Positions 11,066-21,752 of a stretch of DNA of 64,000 bases are shown here, in pieces. The translations under genes and the position numbers were made by a program. The notes beneath the pieces are model-generated. The model was not told the origin of the DNA. It was given only the letters and a program-made list of their open reading frames with translations, and did not search any database. The stretch covers positions 7,015,315-7,079,314 of the forward strand of contig CM055093.1 in assembly GCA_029204225.1 (NCBI GenBank), read 5' to 3'. The stretch comes from Diphasiastrum complanatum (Eukaryota > Streptophyta > Lycopodiopsida > Lycopodiales > Lycopodiaceae). Position 1 is the first letter of the stretch; the number at the start of each line of letters is the position of its first letter.

Positions 11066-11612
11066 TGTGAGAATATTGTAAAATTAAAATAATATTAAAC
11101 TTAGAGACTCAAGTTTTGGAGTTTGTCCAAACTTGAGGTAGACTAGTCTAGTAACTTTCCAATTAGAGTCAAGTTAGATTTTAGTCTTCATAGTGATGTG
11201 TAGGTCTAGAACCTATCAAGAAGCATTTGAGGCTACTCTTGTAGGTCAAAGGATTCTCAAAAAGAGAGATTCTCAAGTCTTATTGAATTTCAATTTTTGT
11301 AATCTAGTAGAGAGGTAGAGGCAATGTGGCATCTAGGTTGTTCTCTCTCTCCACGAGTTCTAGAAGGCCTCTTGTATTATAAATAAGGTGGCTTTGTACC
11401 TCGAGAAACACTTCTTCAAGTAAAGCTTCCATTTGATCGATTTGAGGTGTAATGATGGTTAGATTGTGATGAATGCTCTTGCCTTCATGCTAACTAGCTT
11501 GCCAATGTTTTCCATCTCATTGTTTTTTGAATAGAAGCTAGTTTAGTGTGCAATCATTCATTCTCTTGATCCTTTGTACTTGTAGCTGGTTCACACGTGT
11601 GAAAAGTTCTCA
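11066..11612 (+). repeat. 3' LTR of the truncated copia
   Basis: It begins TGTGAGAATATTG directly after AAGGAG and ends AAAAGTTCTCA. A TATA-like TATAAATA lies at 11378-11385, and CACACGTGTG lies at 11592-11601 near the 3' end. No second LTR copy is in the window, so the right boundary rests on similarity to the terminus of the 43330-44062 LTR. Confidence 0.7.
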
Positions 11613-11819
11613 ATGTATTTTTGTTTATCATCATTTTTTAATGTTAGTATCTTTGTCCCATTACTAATCAGTCGAATGTATTGCGAACGCCCCAGCAAGA
11701 TGACTCATTTAGCTATGCATGGTGTACTCTATACAATGCCAAATTATTTTTTGAGTGGTACAATCTTCAAGAGGATGTTGATATTTCAAAGGTGAGTTAT
11801 TAGCCCTTTCTCTTTTCTC
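11613..11819. other. Unassigned stretch
   Basis: Open on both strands over short distances, with no motif I can place. It lies before a copia RNase H fragment and may be its degraded upstream part. Confidence 0.3.
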
Positions 11820-11879
11820 TTCTCTTCCTCTTGCGAAGCTGAGTATGTCACAATCTTGAAAGTGGCGAATGAGGTAGTG
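11820..11879 (+). pseudogene. Copia RNase H fragment, left of solo LTR
   Basis: Encodes SSSCEAEYVTILKVANEVV, the EAEY catalytic region of copia RNase H. It is cut at 11879 by a solo LTR and resumes in phase at 12622 (TGG CTG CAA, WLQMMLEAIG). Confidence 0.75.
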
Positions 11880-12616
11880 TGTGTTGAATTTCACACGTGT
11901 GGACTGTCCACTACATGTACTTGTGATCTCCTAAGGTGTGTAGATGCACCAAGATCAAGACTAGATCGAGATTCAAGATCAATCTTAGATCCTATGGCAA
12001 AAACACACTACTACATGCATTCAATCACTTCCAACTCTCACTCACACATGTGGGAAGTATTCAAAAAATAATCTAAGTAGAAACAAGCTGCTCTCCTTGA
12101 GTAGAGAGAGAAAATGCATCATGAGCTCTCGGGTAGAGAGAGAAAGCTAGAAATCCAATAACTCACAAAATCCATGAAATCACCAAATCAATTAGATTCA
12201 AAATGAGGAGTACAATGATACTAGTAGGTCCACGAGCTACCACTATGCTTAACTATGATTGGACCATATTTTGTCACCTCTTGATCCTATTGGATCAATG
12301 ATCCATGCATCTCTTAATTCTATTGGACTATATTCAAGCACACCTCAGTTTCCTATTGGACCTCACAAGGTTCCACCTCTAAATGCTATTGGACCTCTTG
12401 GAATTCATCAAACAAAAACTTTACACTTGTCTACACTCTAATTGGCACGTGTTTAGCCTCTTACTCTATTTTGGCTCAATAGTGGCATTACAAGTGGAAA
12501 TGCATAATTTGCCATCTATGCCAAATTTATTCCTATCAACATCCTACACCTAGATGCTTGATGTAAAAAACATAAGACCCCTATATCTAACATAGATAAT
12601 CTTTTTCAATTCTTCA
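11880..12616 (-). repeat. Solo LTR in a copia RNase H gene
   Basis: Starts TGTGTTGAATTTCACACGTG, ends CAATTCTTCA and is flanked by TAGTG at 11875-11879 and 12617-12621. Its reverse complement matches the plus-strand LTR at 29615-30100, so it lies in minus orientation. CACACGTGTG is at 11892-11901. No internal element sequence remains. Confidence 0.88.
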
Positions 12617-12914
12617 TAGTGTGGCTGCAAATGATGTTGGAGGCAATCGGGATATCACAAGAGGGGACAAGCACGATGACAGAGTGCCATCTATCTGTTC
12701 CAGGATCCTGTCTTCCATTCAAAGACAAAGCACATTCCTCTGAAGTACCATCATATTCAAGATTTGATCTCGAAATGAGAGCTCCAGGTCCAGTTCATAA
12801 AATCAAAAAATATGATTGCAGATCTCCTCACGAAACCGCACGACAAGCCACTCTTTACCAAGCAAAGAGAGGCAATTGGATTAAATGAACAAAGCTGCAA
12901 GGTTCAAGAGGGAG
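12617..12914 (+). pseudogene. Copia RNase H fragment, right of solo LTR
   Basis: WLQMMLEAIGISQEG continues the catalytic region. A middle part does not match, then in another frame IADLLTKPHDKPLFTKQREA, the usual end of copia RNase H, precedes the purine tract AAGAGGGAG. This is a different family from the 10617 fragment. Confidence 0.7.
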
Positions 12915-13592
12915 TGTCAGAAATGGTGAACTCCTGCAACTTTGTCGCAGCACGAACAAGACACGAAGGTCGAACGAGAATGATTCGCGATAGTCAACGT
13001 GTCTTTGACTCGAAGCTTGAATGATTTGCGAATCAATCGCAAACTGCAAAAGGGACGCAAAACAAAAACTACAAAAAGAAATGAAAAGAATGAAAGCAAA
13101 CAGGAGATAACGAATCAGACGAAGAAAAATCTTTCACACTACCAGCTGGCAGCTTAACGGGCTTCACACCCAGCTGAAACGAGTAGCAACGACGGAGACT
13201 AACTAACTAGTTGATTAGCGTTAACTAGTCATGTGATTCGACATTTAGCTATCTTGTAAACTCCACATAGTGGAGGTATAAATGATCCTCTCTGGATTAT
13301 AACAAGTAGATGTGAATAAAGAGATCTGTAAGAGAGACATAGTGAATAGAGTCAGAAAGTAAAGACACCATAGTTGTGCATGAAAGTCTGCCAACGAGCA
13401 GAACATAGCGAAAGAGTAGAATGTCATTCCGCCAACGAGCGAGACACTGACGAATTCACTCTAAACTAAAACTGATAATACAGTCACTCTATTTTCGTAC
13501 ATCTCGTCTTGTGCTGTGTATCATGATTGCTAGAATAAAATATGTTCTGTGATGTGTGGTCGAGTGTCTGGGATCCTGTAAGGGCTTTTGCA
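12915..13592 (+). repeat. 3' LTR of the copia with the split RNase H
   Basis: Begins TGTCAGAAATGG right after the purine tract and probably ends CTTTTGCA or two bases later. A TATA-like GGTATAAA lies at 13275-13282. Inside is a short repeated block GCCAACGAGC (near 13391 and 13431). No second copy is in the window to fix the right end. Confidence 0.65.
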
Positions 13593-13619
13593 CAAAAAGA
13601 TAATTTAAAGACAAAAAAT

Positions 13620-14675
13620 TGTTAGCGATAAAGAAGACGAAGAGGACGAATACGAATCAGTCCACATACGCGATTCTCGACATTTTTGAAGGCAAGTGAG
13701 TTGCCAAGCATGGACCACCTCCCCTTTCACATTTGGCTGGTAAGTTTTAAATGAAGGGTTCATCTGATCATTTAAATCTTGACATATCGTTGGTCCATTT
13801 TATTTAGATCTTGTGTTTTGAAATGCAAGTAATAGTTTCATGTTAAGAGGTTGAATGGTGTTCTAAGAATTTTTTTCGAGGCCGTCACCTTTCAGCTGGA
13901 AAGGTTAGAATTGAAATGCATTTCTTTAAAGGGAATATGGTTGTGAACGGTGGGAAAGGCTTCAAAATGCAAGTCAACTTGCTAAGGGAATCAATCAAAC
14001 ATGCTTAGGAACATTGCTTGGCCCAAAAAATGGGTTTGAGTTGCTCCTACATGGCAGTAGATTCCTATCTGCCACATAGTAGCAAGTGCATGTGAATGTG
14101 GAAAGGGGAGAGTCCCATTTTTTTCCTTGGACCAATGGGAGCCATATTTGGACTTGCCAGGCAGTAATCTTGGCTTCTAGGAGAAACAAAGTTTTATAGA
14201 TTACTTTGTGAGTGATTTCTTACTCTAAATTTCATTATATGATTGTCAACTAAGTTCTTCATAGCTTAATTGCTAACATATTCCTTTGTTGTGTCTCTAG
14301 ATTATGATCTATGGAAGAGAGCCAACTAAAGAGGAATATAAGCTTTGCTACAATCATGATTTTGAAAACATGCATAGAGAATTGGAAAGCAGAGACATCT
14401 TTTAAATAGATCAGGTAAACCCTAACTTATTCTTATTTGAAATTATGACATTTACTTAAAATTATTTCTTATCTAAAATAGGATTGAGTTGCATTAAACT
14501 TGAAAAAAATAACCGTGATTGGATGCGCATATCAATCTAGAGCAAGAGGAGCATATTGATCAAGACCTTGCATAGGAGAAAGGACTAGCAGTGGGAGTGG
14601 ACACTGGCGGCGGTGACGATGATGATGAGGAAGACGACATTCATAGAGGAAATGCTTTCTTCTTTGATGAAAGCT
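13620..14675 (+). pseudogene. Possible intron-containing acidic gene tail, unrecognised
   Basis: A short acidic stretch, SDKEDEEDEYESVHIRDSRH, lies at 13626-13685 next to a GT splice-donor-like GGTAAG at 13739. An AG at 14300 opens MIYGREPTKEEYKLCYNHDF (about 14309-14400), followed by GGTAAACC near 14414. A later open part (14535-14675) reads IDQDLA, then GVDTGGGDDDDEEDDIHRGN and a stop. The splice-like borders and acidic C-terminus suggest the end of a gene or transposase with introns. I do not recognise the family, and there are stops in the middle piece. Confidence 0.3.
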
Positions 14676-15600
14676 GAAGATGCAGAATGCAATATAGAAT
14701 ATATTTTTATAACTAGAAATTAATGTACCTAATAGTAATCAGAGTTATAATCATTAGACATAGCACAAATAGCTAGGGAGCAATTTTGATCAATGTTCAC
14801 CTCAAAAATAGAAGAACAACAATCAACTCTCTCCAGAATGAGAGGATGCTATGTATTTTCGAAATTGAAATAATAATAAAAAGGGGCCTCATGGGTGAAA
14901 ACGAGCACCAGTGGGCCCCAAAAATACTTTAAATACAAAACAAACATTGCCTAGCGATGATAAAGCATAAGCCCTAAAAATATTATTGTGACGTTTTTGT
15001 AATATTTTTGTAAACATCACAAAAATGTTGCTAATATGGTACACAGAACATTGCTAATAAGTGATGCTGAACAACTCTGTATTTTTGTCAGAAATTGTAT
15101 CTGAAACGGCTTGAGACATTTCTAAATGTTGCAAGCTGACATTAAATTGATTTTGAATTTTACGATGCAATTTGATTCGATTATATAGAGCACTTAACCA
15201 TTGCATTAACTATCACAATGATGTCTAATAAAGATTTTTTATTGGCGTTGTGTAGAGATGTTTTTAGGGTTTCTAAAAAATTGTCACTGGGCGACAAAAA
15301 AATAGACACAAAGTGACTAGATGGAAGATGATGCATTGCGCATTGTTGCTACTACATTCTGCTACATTCAGAATGGTTTTCAGTTTAGGTTTAGGCATGT
15401 AATAGGATTTTCAATGTGGATGTTGATGCCAAGTGGATGACTATTGTGGGGAGGTACGAACATGGGGATGTAGAACAAGATAAACTAGTAATATATCAAT
15501 TGGATATGTATATAAGCAAGAAAGGAAAGGGCCTTGAAAATCTATGAGTAATTTATTTGCAAGTTTAGTGAGTTTAGAGTTTAGGGTAGTAATCCAAAAA
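14676..15600. other. AT-rich non-coding stretch
   Basis: No ORF of note. An A-rich patch before AAGGGGCCTCATGGG lies near 14870-14900. A short quasi-palindrome occurs at about 14993-15030 (GACGTTTTTGTAATATTTTTG, then CATCACAAAAATG). No element could be assigned. Confidence 0.4.
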
Positions 15601-15604
15601 AGGT

Positions 15605-15672
15605 AGCACATAGTTTAAGGTTTAGGGTTTAGCGTTCATGGTTTAAGGTTTAGGATTTAGGGTTTAGGGTTT
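15605..15672 (+). repeat. Interstitial telomere-like TTTAGGG tract (degenerate)
   Basis: A run of perfect and imperfect heptamers: GTTTAAGG, TTTAGGG, TTTAGCG, then TTTAAGG, TTTAGGA, TTTAGGG, TTTAGGG, TTTATG. Isolated copies occur at about 15370-15395 and 15567-15585. TTTAGGG is the common land-plant telomere repeat. Confidence 0.8.
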
Positions 15673-16059
15673 ATGATCAAGTCCATACCATTATTAATCT
15701 TGAAAATTTTTATTTGTACACTCGATGGACTATGGCCAAGTTGAATATTTCCAAGCTTGTTGACTAGATTGCCAAGATATATCTGAATTCTTGGGACTAT
15801 TTAAATTATACTTTGTAAGAGAGGTGGATTGGAAGTGAATGGCCATGATAGCATGGTCAACTTTCCATTCCGATCTATTGCATAGATTGAAATTGAGTAC
15901 ATCAATTATGAGCTAAAATTGAAAATTTATAACATGAACATGCAATTGCTCTACTATATACATATCACCAATCTTGATGACATTTTGTATCTTCAAGAAA
16001 ATTACTATCAATTTGGCAAATCCTACGATATACCACAACATTATTGTTGAAATCATACA
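15673..16059. other. No gene seen
   Basis: AT-rich sequence between the telomere-like tract and a copia gag fragment, without a readable ORF or repeat. Confidence 0.4.
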
Positions 16060-16579
16060 TTCTATAATTTTCTAAAAGTCTGTTGATCCTCAACATCTTG
16101 TTCTCTTGCCTGCTTTCTTCAGCAAAGAGAACACCTTGCAGTGTCTCCGAGGATGGAAGATCCTCCCTGAAAGCATAAGTCTGAAGATCCTTAACTCTCA
16201 TGACATATGATGAAGCACTCTCATCTACTCTGTGATAGCTTAGAATTATTTGGTTTCTAAGTGTAAGCAATCTAGAAGTATTTTTGATTTCATAGATTGT
16301 TTTTAGAGTATCCCAAGCTTCCTTGGCAGTGGTGCATGTACTGATATCTCTTAACACTTTATTGGTTACATTCATTTTTATGAAATGAAGGGCAATTCTG
16401 GTTCTTTTGTGAAATGCTGTAGCTTCATTAGGTGCAGCAGGTTCTTCTTCAGCTCCACTCACAATATCCATTACATCTTGTAGAATCAATAATGATTCCA
16501 TTTTGATCTTCCACATTGCATAATTAGAAGATGTTAATCTCTCACTGTGCTCCAAGAAATGTGAACCAGATGAAGACAT
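16060..16579 (-). pseudogene. Copia gag N-terminal fragment (C1 family)
   Basis: Starts MSSSGSHFLEHSERLTSSNY at 16579 and runs through AMWKIKMESLLILQDVMDIV, KEAWDTLKTIYEIKNTSR and ASSYVMRVKDL. A gap follows in which the REL...LNG region is missing, and then FAEESRQENKMLRINRL. Homology ends near 16060, before the zinc knuckle. The protein is closely similar to the gag of the element at 39466-44062. The UBN2-type region would form the particle shell. It is truncated and not functional. Confidence 0.85.
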
Positions 16580-17366
16580 CCTCTCTATGAGAAATTCTAG
16601 TAATGGTAAAAAAAATGGAGTTGAAAGGATGTTGCTTGCTATCTCAATCTAGGATCTAACACCAATGTTGATCCAACCTATGAAATCTAGCAACATTTGT
16701 GAGAACAAATTCTCAACACAGAAAATCAATCTAACTTGAATTTGGATCTTGCTTCAGTCACACAAAAGAAGCACATGCAAGTAAGAAGTCTATCTCTCCC
16801 ACAAGTTTCAAAGAACTGAAAAACTCTCTAGGAACTTACTTTCAACTCAAACATAGTAATTTGTGTGAAATGAAAAGTCTAAGACCTTAGAACACTCATT
16901 TCTATCCAATTCTACTTGATTGACAGTGACAATTGATGAAAATGGTGTGCTCACTTTGGCATATCCCACAAGTTGAGTACTCTCTCAAACTCTCCGATTG
17001 TCTAAAACTCTTCTAAAAACAAATCAAATTGATTTAGAAACACAATCAACACATTCTACGCTTCAGTACCTATCCAACAAGCTATAGAACATCAAATTTG
17101 GATCAATTCTAGAGAAGTAACACTCAATTAATGAGGGTTGATTTCAGCGCTCTATCCATACAGGGCTCTGTTGGAGTCATATTGGAGTCATAAGAAAAAT
17201 ACCATTCACTTTTGGCACTTAGTAGATAAGTCCAACCGAAACTAATATCATAAAAGACTTAATGGGAATCTGGAACTAGAAAAGACCCTTTTTTAAACGT
17301 AGATGTGGTGAAAAGTGTAAAAATAGTTCTTCCATCATTTGGTTTGATCATGCTATTTGGTCCATT
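16580..17366. other. 5' flank of the gag fragment, possible LTR
   Basis: Just upstream of gag on the minus strand, plus-strand bases GGATCTAACACCA (about 16649-16661) resemble a mutated initiator-tRNA primer site. They are followed by TGTTGATCC, which could be an LTR edge. No second LTR copy is present, so this is tentative. There is no other coding signal. Confidence 0.35.
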
Positions 17367-17738
17367 ATGAATAACCTTGTCAAGTTTTATCCTGGTGCTT
17401 CCCTCCAAAATCAAATAAACGCCTTCTTCATGTGGCTAAATGAACCTGCTAGGGATGTTATAAAATCTCATATTACTTTTCTCTTTATCCGCCAATACAT
17501 GACTGATGCCTCTATTGAACTTGCTAAAGACTCTTTCACCAAATTACTTGCACCTTTGGGAGATGCCGAGAATATCCGAGAGATAGAACACCTCTTAAAA
17601 CATCCCAGTTTTTCTACCCTCCAAGACAAGTACTTCCAGAACTCAAACAAAAGGATGGGCTCTTTTGATTTGAACAATCCAAACTCAGTCATTTACAGTT
17701 CAGGAACGGGAAAGAAAAAGCATGTTTCAGATTTCTAG
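17367..17738 (+). CDS. Unrecognised 123-aa ORF
   Basis: Open from ATG at 17367 to the stop at 17736-17738. The product is mixed charged, with helical-looking stretches (FTKLLAPLGDAENIREIEHL) and a basic end (GTGKKKHVSDF). There is no signal peptide or membrane segment. The open frame continues upstream of the first ATG for only a short way. It lies before a CC-rich sequence on the same strand and may belong to the same broken gene. I do not recognise it, and it could be chance or an exon. Confidence 0.3.
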   Translation: MNNLVKFYPGASLQNQINAFFMWLNEPARDVIKSHITFLFIRQYMTDASIELAKDSFTKLLAPLGDAENIREIEHLLKHPSFSTLQDKYFQNSNKRMGSFDLNNPNSVIYSSGTGKKKHVSDF

Positions 17739-17799
17739 GCAAAGGAAGGACAAAGCAGTGGCAATAAAGATGACTTACCAATCAAAAAGCTGAATTTTT

Positions 17800-18417
17800 A
17801 TAGATTCTAATCAATGTGCAGGACAAAGAATGAACAATTAGAAGACAAATCAGTGTTTCAACAATCAGACGTCTCCAATTTTCCAATCGACAAACATCGC
17901 AAAAAGACTACAAGCAGACACAGTCCAAAATCCATGATCTTTTGTCCATAGAGAAAATTCATGAAGTTGCTACTAAAGATTGTTGTGATAAGTATTGCTG
18001 CCAACATGTCAATAGAAAACAAATAGAGGAAGCTCGACGACAATATTGGGGTCAAAGATCATCAGATCGCATTACTTATGTTTATGACATGTTGCTTACT
18101 TCATAGAAAAAAGAAGGAAAAGAAAGAGAATCTTATAAAACATTCCAGAGAGACTTGATCTGTGCAAGGGCATGGTATATTATTCATGGAATAGCAAAGG
18201 CTACATTTCACATGTACAAAGCTGCATACGAACAAGGATCTAGGAAGGCATGTCATGGAAACACAGGAATTATTCGACGAGCTTGGGAGCATGTGGAGAT
18301 GGCAAAGGCAATAATGCAACAATATGTTGATAACAATGCTGAGCAAATGCCACATAAGAGGAAGACTACTTTTGATGGAAAGAGAGAAACACAACAAGTA
18401 CTATCGGGCATCTAAAA
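17800..18417 (+). pseudogene. CC-rich unknown protein fragment, possibly transposase-associated
   Basis: The translation near 17963-18110 contains KDCCDKYCCQHVNRKQIEEA and RRQYWGQRSSDRITYVYDM, then a stop. In the same frame it continues YKTFQRDLICARAWYIIHGI, TFHMYKAAYEQG, CHGNTGIIRRAWEHVEMAKA and EQMPHK, ending at 18415-18417. The layout (paired cysteines, R...R..Y, a Gly-Ile helix, HGN.G, MP) reminds me of a widespread uncharacterised eukaryotic family often found near DNA-transposon genes. That link is from memory only. The piece is broken by at least one stop and abuts a copia gag at about 18505. Confidence 0.4.
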
Positions 18418-18504
18418 CAACAAGACATATTGAGAGAAATAAATATGACACTCACAAGTCTAGGATTAAAAAACATATCACATTCTACGTTTAGCAGACT
18501 TTGG

Positions 18505-19463
18505 AAAACTGTATTCCATCAACCAAAATGAACTTGTTCAAGTCATACTTAATGGGTTAAAGGAGGAATATGACAACCTTGTTAGAGTTATGCCATTAAG
18601 GAGGAGCTACCAAGTTTGGAAGCACTCCAAAGTGTGCTCATTTATGAAGAATCAAGACAATAGTATAAACTCTTGAAAATGGAAAGACTGTCTCTCAACA
18701 TTGATGTTAAAGCTCTCTTTACCAAAGACAAGCACAAGACAAGAAGTAAGAATCAACACCAACCCTCTTCAAGCAAGAACAATCTTATTTCCAAGGAGAA
18801 AGGAGAAGAGGATGAGTCCTCTCAAGCTTCCACATCCAAGAAGAAGAAGAAAAACATCAAGTGTTTCTTTTGTGGCAAGAAGGGGCATTATGCCACCAAT
18901 TGCTTCAAGAAGAAGACTCAATTCAAGAAAGCCAACATTTCTAATGAAGAGAAGGACGATGCTCATGCAAGTGATGGAGAGGGATCTCTTATGGTGTCGA
19001 GTTTTTCTTCATCACCTTTCAAGAAGGATGGTTCATGGTATATCGACAGTGGAGCTTCCTCTCATATGTGTAGCTCCAAGCATTCTTTTTCATCCATGAC
19101 ACCTTATGAAGAGCCAAGAAGTCCATCTACACAGCAAATGATCATGAGTGTGCTATTGAAGGCATAGGGACCATTCCCTTAAAGCTTTCATCATCAAAAG
19201 TTCTTTCTCTGTCTAAAGTACTTTTTGTTCCTAAGTTAACAAAAAATTTTATTAGTGTTGGGCAATTGTTTGATAGTGGACTATATGTGAATTTCAATGT
19301 TGATACATGTACAATCAAGAAGCATGATGAGATCCTTGCATTTGGGTCTAGATATGGTGGAATCTACAAGCTTGATCCCAAAGAGTATGCTTACTCTTGT
19401 GATGGTGCTTTTGCTTCTCACATGTCTTTGGAGGAACCATGGCATAGAAGGTTGGGGCATCCT
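18505..19463 (+). pseudogene. Copia G1: gag C-terminus, zinc knuckle, protease (left part)
   Basis: Begins inside gag (INQNELVQVILNGLK, with shifts), then KMERLSLNIDVKALFTKDKH and a Lys-rich linker. The CCHC knuckle is CFFCGKKGHYATNC at about 18862-18905, and the protease site is YIDSGASSHMCSS at about 19040-19080. A frameshift follows near 19120; the remainder gives GGIYKLDPKEYAY and PWHRRLGHP of GAG-pre-integrase. The sequence is nearly the same as the minus-strand element G2 (37.4-38.1 kb). It is cut at 19463 by element F1 and continues at 25605. Confidence 0.85.
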
Positions 19464-20145
19464 TGTAAAAATTACAGCAAATAAGGATCCTAAAACACTT
19501 GAAATGATGAGGGAAACAATAGATTATGATTTCATAAGATTAGCACAAGTTGAACCATCAAAATCCATCAAAAATCTATGCTTGAACCTCACTAAATGGC
19601 CCAAATCCTTGAAGAAGGCTTCACACGTGTGAAAGTACGGCCTCCCACAGTCTGAGTACTGTACACCAGACCTACATTCAATCCTATAATCATTAGTAAT
19701 CACAAGTACTCAAACAACTATGAACATAGAGAGCAATTGCACCATTATGAGAGAAAAAACATGAAATTGCTTGATTGATTTTGGTGAGATATCATCACCT
19801 ATATATACATGATCCATCACGGTTTTGGGCAGGTATGAGTAGCCCTAAACCTATCCCTAATGCTAATTTTGGTGGATCTTTCATCCCTACCAAGTTAGGG
19901 TTGGAATCTTGGAGATCCCTCAACAATGCAAAAATTACCAAAAATAGCTCCTATTTTTTCTCCCTTGTATCTAAGCATAATTTGGACTCATTCCAAAGGT
20001 TCTAACACTTAGGTCTACTTGAGAACATCCTTATGAATGGAATCCTATGCTATTTGGCACGTGTGACAAGCCACATCATGACCATCTAACTATTTACAAG
20101 TCATATGACCAAAACTAGTCAAGCTAGAATTGTGAATTTTTAACA
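19464..20145 (-). repeat. 3' LTR of F1
   Basis: Same as 24943-25604 except for a few substitutions and its outer end. There a TGTAAAAATTACAGCAAATA-like stretch replaces the expected terminal TG before GGATCC. The extra bases lie inside the ATCCT duplication. CACACGTGTG is at 19622-19631, and a TATATATA box occurs near 19798-19806. Confidence 0.9.
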
Positions 20146-20159
20146 CTCCTCCTCACTAT

Positions 20160-21680
20160 CTAGCTTGGTTCAATCATTGCTTTACTAATCACTCCAAGTG
20201 ATGATCTGAACTTCATAAAAGGTGTCTTTTGAAGTGGTTTAGTAAGTAGATCGGCTACACATTCATTGCTTGGAACATGCTCCAAAGCAATCTCCTTGGC
20301 TTGCAACATTTCTCTCACAAAGTGATGGCATATCTCAATGTGCTTAGATCTTGCATGGAAGATTGGGTTAGATGCAAGGTGTTGGGCTGATATATTGTCA
20401 TTGTAGATGATTGGTGCCTCCTCTGAATCCATGATCTTTAGTTCCACCAATAATCTCTTGATCCAAAGTACCTCCTTTGTAGTGGTTGTCAAAGATTTGT
20501 ACTCGGCCTCGGTTGAAGATAGAGATATAGTTTCTTGCTTTTTTGAAAGCCATGAAACCACACCTTCTCCTATGAAAGTTGAATAGGCACTTGTTGATTT
20601 CCTATCCCTCTTGTCCCCTGCAAAATCTGAATCACTAAATGCATGAAGGTTAATCACATCTCCTCTATATAGAATCCCAAAATCCAATGTACCCGAGATG
20701 TATCTTAGAATCCTCTTAGCCTTTTTCCAATGGATATTCAATGGCTTTTGCATGGATTGGCTCAACCTACATACACTAAAGCTAAGATCTGGTCTAGTTA
20801 TAGTGATCCACATTAAGGAACCTATAAGTTGCCTAAACAAAGTGATGTCCATGAAGGATCTTTCATCATCTTCATTTGGCACTTTTACATCTTGCTCCAT
20901 TGGTGTGTCAACACTTTTGCATACTTCCATCTTAAACTTCTTCAAAAGACTTTGAGCATAGTTTACTTGACTTATAAAGATAAAATCAGACCCTCTAAGT
21001 ACTTCTATGCCTAAGATGAAGTGAACACACCCTAGATCTACCATCTTGAACTCTAAGGATAGATCTATCTTGATTTTTTCAATACCATCAACACTATTTC
21101 CACTAATGATGATGTCATCTACATAAATGAGTAAAAGTACAATACCAACATCATCAAACTTAATGTAAAGAGTGGGATCATATTCACTTTGAACAAAAGA
21201 AAGTGAAATAAGATAGCAATGTAGTCTTGAATTCCAAGATCTCGAGGCTTGCTTCAAGCCATAGATGCTTCTTTGGAGATGGCATACTTTGTTCTCCATT
21301 CCATGCTTGATGAACCCTTGTGGCTGCTCCATATAGATATCCTCTTCCAAAAAACCATTCAAGAAAGCATTAGAGACATCCATTTGACATAGAATCCATC
21401 CAAAATGTGATGCAAGTGCAATGATTAGTCTTATTGTGACCATCTTGGCCACGGGTGCAAAAGTTTCCTCATAGTCTATCCTTCTCTCTTGAGCATAACC
21501 TTTTGCAACTAATCTTGCTTTATGTTTGTTAACACTCCCATTTGCATTCAACTTAAGCTTGAAGACCCACTTGCATCCTATTACATTCCTTTGAGGTCTC
21601 TCAACAAGCAACCAAGTTTCATTCTCAATCAAGGCATCATACTCATCCAACATAGCTTTATACCATTCTTTGGAGTTCAA
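20160..21680 (-). CDS. F1 reverse transcriptase-RNase H (506 codons)
   Basis: In phase with the upstream ORF, separated by one TAG and a short linker. Copia reverse transcriptase motifs run from VIGCKWVFKLKLN (residues 34-46) through YEETFAPVAKMVTIR, MDVSNAFLNGFLEEDIYMEQ and IYGLKQASRSW to the catalytic YVDD at 186-189. RNase H begins near FSDSDFAGD, has the catalytic STEAEY, and ends ADLLTKP close to the stop at 20160. The length fits a full RT-RH. The internal ATG at 21680 is not a natural start; the protein belongs to a single polyprotein. The purine tract follows at once. Confidence 0.93.
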   Translation of the reverse strand: MNSKEWYKAMLDEYDALIENETWLLVERPQRNVIGCKWVFKLKLNANGSVNKHKARLVAKGYAQERRIDYEETFAPVAKMVTIRLIIALASHFGWILCQMDVSNAFLNGFLEEDIYMEQPQGFIKHGMENKVCHLQRSIYGLKQASRSWNSRLHCYLISLSFVQSEYDPTLYIKFDDVGIVLLLIYVDDIIISGNSVDGIEKIKIDLSLEFKMVDLGCVHFILGIEVLRGSDFIFISQVNYAQSLLKKFKMEVCKSVDTPMEQDVKVPNEDDERSFMDITLFRQLIGSLMWITITRPDLSFSVCRLSQSMQKPLNIHWKKAKRILRYISGTLDFGILYRGDVINLHAFSDSDFAGDKRDRKSTSAYSTFIGEGVVSWLSKKQETISLSSTEAEYKSLTTTTKEVLWIKRLLVELKIMDSEEAPIIYNDNISAQHLASNPIFHARSKHIEICHHFVREMLQAKEIALEHVPSNECVADLLTKPLQKTPFMKFRSSLGVISKAMIEPS

Positions 21681-21752
21681 TGCATCTTCAACATTAGACG
21701 GTTCTTCAAAACTAGATAAAGCATAAGAAGTGGATGATATACCCTGAACTTG

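Noticed and set aside
10617..11612. A complete copia between 10617 and 11612
   Set aside because: Only the RNase H end and one LTR are present, and no second LTR or matching ATGTA duplication was found on the left.
12259..12441. 60-aa ORF with Ile-Gly-Pro repeats, mirrored at 29792-29977
   Set aside because: Both lie in the same LTR family; the repeated GGTCCAATAG unit produces the peptide pattern.
15605..15672. A chromosome end
   Set aside because: The TTTAGGG units are degenerate and short, with ordinary sequence on both sides.
19775..20005. 76-aa ORF repeated at 25234-25464 and 62520-62750
   Set aside because: It lies inside the F-family LTR and is conserved only because the LTRs are nearly identical. 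No independent sign of coding.
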